A stretch of 6,557 nucleotides of DNA, from NCBI GenBank assembly GCA_028694545.1, contig JAQVKV010000138.1, positions 1 through 6,557 of the forward strand, in the 5' to 3' direction. The position numbers and the translations under genes are program-made. Source of the stretch: Zavarzinia sp. Its GTDB lineage: Bacteria; Pseudomonadota; Alphaproteobacteria; Zavarziniales; Zavarziniaceae. Below are positions 1 to 5,661 of the stretch, piece after piece (position 1 is the first letter of the stretch; each line of letters opens with the position of its first letter). Below the pieces are notes generated by a model. It searched no databases. It saw only the letters and a program-made list of their open reading frames with translations, and was not told the origin of the DNA.

Positions 1-725
1 AGATGTGGCTGATGGTGGTCGCCATCGCCGGCCTTTCCTTCGTCGGCTATGTCGCGATCCGGCTGGGCGGGGCCCGGCGCGGCGTGCTCTTCGCCGGTAT
101 CTTCGGCGGTCTCGTGTCCTCGACGGCGACCAGTCTCGCGCTCTCGCGCATGGCCCGGAACAACGCCGCCATCGCGCCGGCCGCCGCCGCCGGCGTTGTC
201 GCCGCCTGGGTGGTGATGTGCGCCCGTGTCGCGCTGGTCGTCCACGTCCTCGACACCGACCTCGGGTTTGCCCTGTTGCCCGCGATCGGCGCCATGGCGG
301 GGGTCGGCGTCCTGTTGACCCTGTGGTTCCTGCGCCTGCGCCAACAGGGCGACGCCGACGCCGCGGGCATCCCCCAGAACCCCTTCGAGATCGGCAATGC
401 GCTGCGCTTCGCCCTCCTGCTCGGCGTCATCATGCTGGCGAGCCGCTGGGTGGAGACACGCTTCGGCGCCACCGGCCTCGAGGTCCTGGCGGTAATCTCG
501 GGCATGGCCGATGTCGATGCCATCACCCTTTCGGTCGCCAGCGGCAGTACCGGCGCCGGGATCGGCGTCGACGCGGCGGCACGGGTGATCGTGCTGGCGG
601 CCGTCACCAACAATCTGGTGAAGGGCGGCCTGGGCGCCTTCGCGGGCGGGCGGGCCATGGCGACCCGCCTCGTCCCCGCCGCCCTGCTGATGGCGGGGGC
701 GGCGGCGGTCGCGAGCTACGTCTGA
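1..725 (+). CDS. DUF4010/MgtC-SapB-type integral membrane protein, C-terminal part (5' truncated)
   Basis: An open frame enters from the left edge and stops at TGA 723-725, giving 240 readable residues. The protein is mostly hydrophobic and small-residue-rich, with about six to eight likely membrane segments (roughly residues 3-22, 27-48, 60-82, 87-110, 132-148, 192-213 and 222-239). Family-like motifs are GLVSSTATSLALSRMAR (36-52), NPFEIGNALRFALLL (126-140), SGMADVDAITLS (166-177) and TNNLVKGGLGAF (202-213). These match my memory of the DUF4010 half of MgtC/SapB-type proteins, which usually run to about 400 residues. The ATG at position 3 is therefore probably an internal Met and the true start lies outside the window. 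Its role is unknown: an inner-membrane protein, possibly in transport or ion homeostasis. It converges on the usp gene with only 2 bp between the stop codons. Confidence 0.8.
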   Translation, partial: MWLMVVAIAGLSFVGYVAIRLGGARRGVLFAGIFGGLVSSTATSLALSRMARNNAAIAPAAAAGVVAAWVVMCARVALVVHVLDTDLGFALLPAIGAMAGVGVLLTLWFLRLRQQGDADAAGIPQNPFEIGNALRFALLLGVIMLASRWVETRFGATGLEVLAVISGMADVDAITLSVASGSTGAGIGVDAAARVIVLAAVTNNLVKGGLGAFAGGRAMATRLVPAALLMAGAAAVASYV

Positions 726-727
726 TC

Positions 728-1603
728 TTAATGCGCGAAGAGGACGGGGACCGGCGCGCCGTCCAGGATTTCCTGGGTCAGGCCGCCGAGGAGATACTCC
801 CGCACCCGACTGTGGGTATAGGCGCCCATGACGATCAGATCGCCGCCGCGCTCGATCACCCGGTCGAAGAGCGCCTTCGACAGGAGATAACCTTCGGTTG
901 CGACGTCCGACGTGCGCGCATCGACGCCATGGCCGGCCAGATAGGCCGCGACCCGGGCAAGCCCGGCAGCATCGACCGCATGATCGAAGGTGACGACGTC
1001 CACGGCTTCTGCCTGCTTCAGCACCGGCAGCGCGGCGGACAGGGCGCGCGTCGCCTCGAGACTGCCGTTCCAGGCGACGACGATACGCTTGGGCGCCGTC
1101 GCCGCTACCGGCGTGTCCTCGATGCCGGGCACCATCATCACCGGGTGGCCGCTGGACCACAGGGCGCCGGACAGGCTGTCCGCCTCCCCGCGCGAGACGG
1201 CGGCGGGGGTCCGGGCGATCACCGTCGCGTCGGCGAGGCGGGCCCTTGCGCCGACCAGGCGCTCCGGCGCGCCGACCACCGTGTCAAAGACGACGGAGAG
1301 ACCGCGCTGGCGCGTGCGCGGGACATCGGCCATGCCGACCTCCACGAGGATGTCGTCCACCATCTTGCGGATCTCGCCCTTGAGCTCCTCGGCCGCCTGC
1401 TGGGCCTGGGCGATCAGGTCGGGCGCGAAGGCGACGCCGGACAGGCCGTCGAAAACCGGCGGCAGGGTCAGCGCTGGATCGACCTGCGGATGGAAAACCT
1501 CGACATGGGCATCCCAGTCGCGGGCAAGGCCGAGCGCGTGACGAAGGGCAAAACGGGCAGTCTTGGGCCGTTCGACCGGCACCAGAAGGGTCTTGTAGGA
1601 CAT
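728..1603 (-). CDS. Universal stress protein with two tandem Usp domains
   Basis: This 291-residue protein has the length of tandem UspA proteins (two domains of about 140 residues). Domain 1 starts with the first beta strand YKTLLVPV (3-10) and ends near HPVMMVPG (153-160). Domain 2 starts at KRIVVAWNGS (172-181) and ends with PVPVLFA (284-290). The nucleotide-loop region of domain 2 is MGAYTHSRVREYLLGGLTQE (259-278). It follows the G-x2-G-x9-G-(S/T) pattern except that the second glycine is Thr263 and the last S/T is Gly274. Domain 1 shows no clear ATP loop. Such cytoplasmic proteins are linked to survival under stress and, in several bacteria, to anaerobic life. The start ATG (1603) is preceded by AGAGGT six bases upstream. 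Only 47 bp separate it from the GNAT-like gene, so co-transcription from the FNR-box promoter is plausible. The exact function is unknown. Confidence 0.9.
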   Translation of the reverse strand: MSYKTLLVPVERPKTARFALRHALGLARDWDAHVEVFHPQVDPALTLPPVFDGLSGVAFAPDLIAQAQQAAEELKGEIRKMVDDILVEVGMADVPRTRQRGLSVVFDTVVGAPERLVGARARLADATVIARTPAAVSRGEADSLSGALWSSGHPVMMVPGIEDTPVAATAPKRIVVAWNGSLEATRALSAALPVLKQAEAVDVVTFDHAVDAAGLARVAAYLAGHGVDARTSDVATEGYLLSKALFDRVIERGGDLIVMGAYTHSRVREYLLGGLTQEILDGAPVPVLFAH

Positions 1604-1650
1604 AATCCGACCTCTATTGGGCGACTGAACACGCCGCCGCCGAAGGAATA

Positions 1651-2115
1651 TCAGAGTCGGGGGCGCTTGCCCTCGATGGTCACTGCACGATGACCGACCA
1701 TGACGCGCCCGGCTTCATGCCAGGCGTGGTCGGACAGCAGGGCCGTCAACCATGCCGAATCATCCGGCACGGCGAATACGATTTCAGCACAATCCTGCGC
1801 CCGGGCAACCGCGCGCATGGCATCCGCGAGCGCAAGCGCCGCACGCTCGGGGAACAGCAGTTCGAGGACGCCGAGGGCATGGACGACCAGTTCACGCCCC
1901 CCGGAGATGGCGGGCACCAGACTGTAGGCGGCAAGGCCACGGATATAGCCTTCACGCTCCGCGACGATCAGGCCACTGCCCGCATCCGCCGCGAATCGTG
2001 CCGCCGTCGCCCGCCAGGTGGCGAGATCCGGCGCACCCAGACAGGCCTGGGCGAGCGGAAATGCCGCATCCACCCGTGCTGCCTTTAGTGGTGACACCTG
2101 ATATGCCGTGCCCAT
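1651..2115 (-). CDS. Small GNAT-like (N-acetyltransferase fold) protein
   Basis: This 154-residue protein has a GNAT-like order: an N-terminal helical part, the strand GLIVAE (48-53), a short turn and strand GYIRGLAAYSLVP (56-68), the strand ELVVHALGVL (75-84), the helix ERAALALADAMRAVARAQ (90-107), the strand EIVFAVP (111-117), and an end resembling the closing GNAT strands (WHEAGRVMVGHRAV, 132-145). The usual acetyl-CoA loop, Q/R-x-x-G-x-G/A, is not evident before the 90-107 helix. Acetyltransferase activity is therefore unproven and the substrate unknown. The ATG at 2115 follows a strong ribosome site (GGGAGAGG, minus strand, about 2122-2129) at good spacing. The gene sits between fnr and usp, with an FNR box centred 62 bp before its start, so expression at low oxygen is likely. 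A diverged, non-catalytic GNAT fold is an alternative. Confidence 0.72.
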   Translation of the reverse strand: MGTAYQVSPLKAARVDAAFPLAQACLGAPDLATWRATAARFAADAGSGLIVAEREGYIRGLAAYSLVPAISGGRELVVHALGVLELLFPERAALALADAMRAVARAQDCAEIVFAVPDDSAWLTALLSDHAWHEAGRVMVGHRAVTIEGKRPRL

Positions 2116-2170
2116 CTGGGACCTCTCCCTGTCGTGTCCAAAACGCTATCCGGCAGGGCTTTTCCACGCC

Positions 2171-2184
2171 TTGAGGTGGATCAA
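2171..2184 (-). promoter_or_regulatory. FNR box upstream of the GNAT-usp genes
   Basis: On the minus strand this reads TTGAT-CCAC-CTCAA, one mismatch from the FNR consensus TTGAT-N4-ATCAA. The perfect half-site is on the promoter-distal side. Its centre (2177.5) is 62 bp upstream of the ATG at 2115. A class II activator at -41.5 would place the transcript start near 2136, about 20 bases before the start codon. A weak -10-like GATAGC (2150-2145, minus strand) lies at about the right place. The stop codon TGA of fnr is embedded in the TTGAT half-site. The match and geometry are seen directly; binding and activation are inferred. Confidence 0.7.
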
Positions 2185-2975
2185 GCGATAGTGTCGAACG
2201 CCATGGCGGTACTGCGCTCGTCGATTCCGGCAATCTCGACCAGCGCGTCGAGGTCGAGGATCTCGACGCCGTGATTGCCCTTCAGCGCGATGACCCTCTC
2301 GGTCTTGAGCTGGGTGAAGCTGCGGCTGACGGTTTCGGTGGTCAGGCCCAGATAGTCGGCGATGTCGCCCCGGGTCATCGGCAAGTCGACCGGATTGCCC
2401 GGCCGCCCACGCCGCACCGCCCGGTCCGACAGGGTGAGCAGGAACGAGGCGATACGCTCCCGCGCCGTCTTGCGGCCGAGCAGCACCATCTGGTCCTGCG
2501 CCGCCATCAGTTCATTCATGGCGAGGCCGAGCATCTGGCGCTCGATCTTGGGCAATTCGTTGAACAGGCCGCGCAACTGCGGGCGCTGGAAGCGGCAGAA
2601 GGTGACCGGCGTGATCGCCGTCGCGCTGTAGGCATAGGTGCCGCCCCGCGACAGGCCGAGAAAATCGCCCGCCATCATGAAGCCGGTGATCTGGCAGCGC
2701 CCGTCCGACAGCAGCTTGAAGACCTTGACCGTGCCGGAGGTCAGGTTGAACAGATCGTCCGCCGCCGCCCCCTCCTCGATGAAGGTACCGCCGGCCTCGA
2801 CGGTCTGATGGGACATGATGGCGGCGAGGCGGGCCAGCTCCTCGGGCTCGAGGGCATTGCACATGTTGAAGGCGCGCGCCTCGCAGAGGTCGCAGGTGTG
2901 GGAATCCGGGTGCAGGCGCCGATTGGCCGCAACCTTGCAATTCCCCGAATCCTGGACCCGTTCGCGCATTTCCAT
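2181..2975 (-). CDS. fnr: FNR/CRP-family oxygen-sensing transcriptional regulator (Fnr/FnrL type)
   Basis: This 264-residue regulator has the full FNR layout. An N-terminal cysteine cluster C28-x2-C31-x7-C39 plus Cys127 (TFCRF) can supply the four ligands of an oxygen-labile [4Fe-4S] cluster. The spacing differs from E. coli FNR (C20-x2-C23-x5-C29, C122). Cys13 and Cys94 are extra cysteines. A cyclic-nucleotide-binding-like beta roll spans about 45-130 and a dimerisation helix about 140-170. A C-terminal winged helix contains TRGDIADYLGLTTETVSRSF, whose E-T-V-S-R core matches the FNR recognition helix (Glu, Ser and Arg reading TTGAT). It should dimerise without oxygen and control anaerobic or microaerobic genes. 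The start at 2975 has GGGG five bases upstream; Met3 (2969) is a possible alternative. An FNR box in its own promoter suggests autoregulation. FixK-type proteins lacking the cluster are excluded by the cysteines. Confidence 0.9.
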   Translation of the reverse strand: MEMRERVQDSGNCKVAANRRLHPDSHTCDLCEARAFNMCNALEPEELARLAAIMSHQTVEAGGTFIEEGAAADDLFNLTSGTVKVFKLLSDGRCQITGFMMAGDFLGLSRGGTYAYSATAITPVTFCRFQRPQLRGLFNELPKIERQMLGLAMNELMAAQDQMVLLGRKTARERIASFLLTLSDRAVRRGRPGNPVDLPMTRGDIADYLGLTTETVSRSFTQLKTERVIALKGNHGVEILDLDALVEIAGIDERSTAMAFDTIA

Positions 2976-3017
2976 CCATGCCCCGATAACAATCCGATGC
3001 TAGAAGTCCAGAGACCG

Positions 3018-3035
3018 GGTCAACAATCCTTGACC
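3018..3035. repeat. Perfect inverted repeat GGTCAA-N6-TTGACC in the fnr/kinase divergent region
   Basis: The two 6-bp arms (3018-3023 and 3030-3035) are exact reverse complements separated by CAATCC. The right arm overlaps the first half-site of the adjacent FNR box, and each arm also resembles a -35 element (TTGACC). It could be a second regulator's operator or overlapping -35 hexamers for the divergent promoters. It could also arise by chance from the shared TTGAC core. The symmetry is seen directly; any function is inferred. Confidence 0.4.
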
Positions 3036-3043
3036 TGAATCAA
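3030..3043 (-). promoter_or_regulatory. FNR box in the fnr / phosphotransferase-kinase divergent promoter region
   Basis: On the minus strand this reads TTGAT-TCAG-GTCAA, one mismatch from TTGAT-N4-ATCAA. It is centred at 3036.5, about 62 bp before the fnr ATG, which is nearly the same geometry as the box before the GNAT-like gene. In class II activation the fnr transcript would begin near 2995, with a leader of about 20 bases. The box is only about 37 bp before the proposed TTG start of the divergent kinase gene. That is too close for ordinary class II activation of that gene with a leader, so it may serve fnr alone or repress the divergent gene. Confidence 0.72.
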
Positions 3044-3073
3044 TGCGAGCCGTCTTCGGCGGGGGTAGCGGCA

Positions 3074-4555
3074 TTGCAATTGGAACAGACCGAAACCATC
3101 GCCTTCCTCGAAGCCGGGGAACCCCACGGTATCCCGGGCCGACGTATCGACACGTCCTGCGCCCATGTCTTCCTGTCGGGCGATTTCGCCTACAAGATCA
3201 AGCGGGCGGTGAACCTCGGCTATCTCGATTTCTCGACACGGGCCGCGCGCGAGGCGGCCTGTGCCGCCGAACTGCGCCTGAACCGGCTCACAGCCCCCGA
3301 TCTCTATCTGCGCGTCGCCCATGTCACCCGGGCGGCGGATGGTACTCTCGCCCTCGATGGCGCTGGTGAGGCGATCGAGCCCGTCATCGTCATGCGCCGC
3401 TTTCCGGACGACGCCCTCGGCACCGAGGCCCTGGCGGCGGGACGGATCGATGCCGACATGATCGCCGATCTCGGCCGCAGGCTGGCCCTCTTCCATGCCG
3501 AATGCCCGGTACCGGTGCTTGGACCCAAACCAGCCTCGCGCCTTCTGGAATCCTGTCTGGCGCCGATCCGCCTGCTGGACAAATTCCTGCCCCGCGCACG
3601 GATCGAGACGCTGATCGAAAGGCTGGAAGCCGGTTTCGCCGTCGCAGACGCGCTGGTCGCGGAACGGGCACCGAGCGGCTGGTGGCGGCGCCTGCATGGC
3701 GATCTCCACCTCGGCAATATCTGTCTCGTCGACGGCCGGCTGGTGCCATTCGACGCCCTCGAATTCGACGATGCGCTCGCGACCGGGGACCGGCTCTACG
3801 ACCTCGCCTTTCTGATCATGGATCTGCGCCGGCTGGGCCGAGCCGACCTCGCCCTTGCCCTTTACGAGGCCTATGGCGACCACGGGCCCGGGGCCATGCG
3901 CCTGTTGCCCGTCTTCGTCGCCCTGCGCGCCATGATCCGCGCCTTCGTCGCCCATGCCGCCTGGAAGCGGGGCGAAGTACCGCCCGTCGCGGCAATCGAA
4001 GCCTATGTCCTTGCGGCGGAACAGGCGCTGACCCCGGCCCCGGCGCGCCTGATCGCCGTGGGCGGCCTGTCGGGCAGCGGCAAGTCGACGCTTGCCCGGG
4101 CGCTCGCTCCCGGGATCGTCCCCCTGCCCGGCGCGCTGCACCTCCGGACCGACGTGATCCGCAAGCGCCTGCACGGCATCTCCGAGACCGAGGCCCTGCC
4201 ACCCGCGGCCTATACCCCCGCCGAAAGCGCCCGCGTCTACGCCGCGCTGATGGACGCGGCCAGGGCCGGCCTCGCCGAGGGGCGGAGCGTAATCGTCGAT
4301 GCCGTCTTCGCGAAACCGGGGGAGCGCGCCGCCGCCGCCGCCCTGTGGCCGAACTTCACCGGCCTGTGGCTGGACGTCGCTCTCGAAACCCGGCAGTCGC
4401 GCATCGAGGGCCGACGTAACGATGCTTCCGACGCGACGACCACCGTCGCCGCCCGGCAAGAGAACTACGACCTCGGCCCGATCGACTGGCACCGGCTGCG
4501 GGCGGGTGGCGACCTTCGCGATCTGGTCGCCACGGCAACCGGCCTGCTGGCCTAA
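3074..4555 (+). CDS. Bifunctional aminoglycoside-phosphotransferase-like / P-loop (AAA) kinase fusion protein
   Basis: This 493-residue protein fuses two nucleotide-binding domains. The N-terminal half (about 1-315) is an APH/protein-kinase-like fold: AYKIKRAV (39-46) with the likely ATP-contact lysines 41 and 43, the catalytic loop HGDLHLGN (208-215; Asp210, Asn215) and the metal-binding segment PFDALEFDD (225-233; Asp227). The C-terminal half (about 325-493) is a small-molecule-kinase-like P-loop domain: Walker A GLSGSGKST (331-339; Lys337), RTDVIRK (358-364), VDAVF (408-412) and a lid-like, Arg-rich segment with NDASDA (449-454). Length and order match proteins often annotated bifunctional aminoglycoside phosphotransferase/ATP-binding, including M. 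tuberculosis Rv2004c (DosR regulon). Drug resistance should not be assumed and the substrate is unknown. No in-frame ATG exists near the N-terminus; TTG 3074 follows GGGGG (3061-3065) by eight bases, so it is chosen. Its stop overlaps that of the dehydrogenase gene. Confidence 0.88.
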   Translation: MQLEQTETIAFLEAGEPHGIPGRRIDTSCAHVFLSGDFAYKIKRAVNLGYLDFSTRAAREAACAAELRLNRLTAPDLYLRVAHVTRAADGTLALDGAGEAIEPVIVMRRFPDDALGTEALAAGRIDADMIADLGRRLALFHAECPVPVLGPKPASRLLESCLAPIRLLDKFLPRARIETLIERLEAGFAVADALVAERAPSGWWRRLHGDLHLGNICLVDGRLVPFDALEFDDALATGDRLYDLAFLIMDLRRLGRADLALALYEAYGDHGPGAMRLLPVFVALRAMIRAFVAHAAWKRGEVPPVAAIEAYVLAAEQALTPAPARLIAVGGLSGSGKSTLARALAPGIVPLPGALHLRTDVIRKRLHGISETEALPPAAYTPAESARVYAALMDAARAGLAEGRSVIVDAVFAKPGERAAAAALWPNFTGLWLDVALETRQSRIEGRRNDASDATTTVAARQENYDLGPIDWHRLRAGGDLRDLVATATGLLA

Positions 4556-5541
4556 GGCACCAGTACCGCAGCCCCCTGCAGCCGGCCGCTGCGCAGATCC
4601 CCCAGCGCTTCGTTCGCCCGGTCGAGATGATAGGCCACGCTGGCGGCATGAAGCGGAATTTCGGCGGCCAGCGCCATGAAGGCCTCGCCATCGGCCCTGG
4701 TCAGGTTGGCGACCGAGCGCAGGACCCTCTCGTGCCACAGCAGTTCATAGGGAAAGGCCGGGATCTCGCTCATGTGGATGCCGCCGCAGACGACGGTGCC
4801 ACCCTTGTCGACCTGCGATAGGGCGAGCGGCACAAGGTCGCCGACCGGCGCGAAGATGAGAGCGGCGTCGAGCACCACGGGCGGTGCCTCATCCGAACCG
4901 CCGGCCCAGACCGCGCCGAGCGAGCGGGCGAAGTCCTGCGCGGCGATGTCGCCCGGCCGGGTGAAGGCATGGACCGCCTGGCCCCTGGCAACCGCGATCT
5001 GCGCGATCAGATGGGCCGCGGCCCCGAAACCATAGATGCCGAGGGTCTTCGCCGGCCCTGCCATCGCCCAGGTGCGATAGCCGATCAGTCCGGCGCAGAG
5101 CAACGGGGCGGCGGCAAGATCGTCGTAACGATCGGGAATAGGCAGTACGAAATCCGCCTTGGCCACCGCCTCCTCGGCATAGCCGCCATCGACGGTGCAG
5201 CCGGTGAACTGCGCATCGACGCAGAGGTTTTCCTGCCCGCGCCGGCAGTAGGCGCACTCGCCGCAAGCCCAGGAAAGCCACGGCACGCCGACCCGGTCGC
5301 CGATGCGCCAGCGCGTGACCCCCGCGCCGCATTCGATCACCCGCCCCACGATTTCGTGGCCCGGCACTACCGAAACCGCCCGACTCGGCAGCTCGCCATC
5401 GACGAGATGAAGATCGGTCCGGCACACGCCGCAGGCCGCCACCTTCAACCGGATCTCGCCGGCGCCAAGCGGCTGAGACGCGCGCTCGCACCGGATCAGC
5501 GGACGGCCAACCCGTTCCGAAACCATTGCCCGAAAGGCCAT
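4552..5541 (-). CDS. Zinc-dependent alcohol dehydrogenase family protein (adh_fam_2-like)
   Basis: This 329-residue medium-chain dehydrogenase is of the usual length. The GroES-like catalytic domain has GVCRTDLHLVDGELP (38-52; Cys40 a catalytic zinc ligand), GHE (61-63; His62, Glu63) and the structural zinc set C93-x2-C96-x2-C99-x7-C107. Cys149 (LLCAG) matches the third catalytic zinc ligand. The Rossmann domain has the dinucleotide loop GIYGFGAAAHL (168-178), in which the last glycine of GxGxxG is Ala176. GVCRTDLH with LLCAGLIGYR places it in the distinct subgroup annotated zinc-binding alcohol dehydrogenase family protein (TIGR02822-like), by memory. The expected reaction is NAD(P)-dependent oxidation or reduction of a primary alcohol or aldehyde; the substrate is unknown. 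The ATG at 5541 has only a weak GGGG-type ribosome site. Met6 is an alternative, but MAFRAMV aligns naturally with the usual KAMV-type start. It is divergent from the aminotransferase gene across 120 bp. Confidence 0.9.
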   Translation of the reverse strand: MAFRAMVSERVGRPLIRCERASQPLGAGEIRLKVAACGVCRTDLHLVDGELPSRAVSVVPGHEIVGRVIECGAGVTRWRIGDRVGVPWLSWACGECAYCRRGQENLCVDAQFTGCTVDGGYAEEAVAKADFVLPIPDRYDDLAAAPLLCAGLIGYRTWAMAGPAKTLGIYGFGAAAHLIAQIAVARGQAVHAFTRPGDIAAQDFARSLGAVWAGGSDEAPPVVLDAALIFAPVGDLVPLALSQVDKGGTVVCGGIHMSEIPAFPYELLWHERVLRSVANLTRADGEAFMALAAEIPLHAASVAYHLDRANEALGDLRSGRLQGAAVLVP

Positions 5542-5661
5542 TATGTGTCGCCCCGTTTACACCCGCCTAAATCTTTACCGCCTGGACTTGCGTCGCAACC
5601 ACCAATTCCCGGGGGGAGAGCCGCGTTCTCGGCCCCTTGCGAAACGGAGCCCGGCGACAGC
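5542..5661. promoter_or_regulatory. Divergent intergenic region between dehydrogenase and aminotransferase genes
   Basis: These 120 bp must hold both divergent promoters if the assigned starts are right. Elements seen: a perfect small palindrome TTGCG-T-CGCAA (5588-5598), and a weak minus-strand promoter candidate TTGCGA (5598-5593) with an AAGATT-like -10 (5575-5570) at 17-bp spacing toward the dehydrogenase. There is also GTGT-N10-ACAC (5545-5562) next to the dehydrogenase start, and a purine run GGGGGGAGAG (5611-5620). No FNR box is present. All promoter calls here are tentative. Confidence 0.35.

Noticed and set aside
5..1693. A 562-codon plus-strand frame spanning the DUF4010 and usp genes.
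   Set aside because: It runs through two real genes on opposite strands, is extremely Arg/Gly-rich at its start, and matches no family; it is a shadow frame.
3074..4555. Aminoglycoside resistance gene.
   Set aside because: The APH-like fold is shared by many kinases. The fusion to a P-loop kinase and the Rv2004c-like architecture point to an endogenous metabolic or stress role, not drug resistance.
4578..4592. Hairpin GCAGC-CGGCC-GCTGC near the dehydrogenase 3' end as a possible terminator.
   Set aside because: It lies inside coding sequence, has a short 5-bp stem and no T-tract on either strand.
3020..4738. A 572-codon open frame on the minus strand opposite the kinase fusion gene.
   Set aside because: It is a by-product of high GC and biased third positions in the true plus-strand gene. 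Its translation is low-complexity (Gly, Arg, Gln, Ala), has no recognisable motif and crosses the 3' end of the dehydrogenase gene.
5544..5561. TGT-N12-ACA, matching the PpsR/CrtJ photosynthesis-repressor pattern, before the dehydrogenase start.
   Set aside because: The pattern has only six fixed bases and is expected often by chance; no photosynthesis gene is visible in the window.
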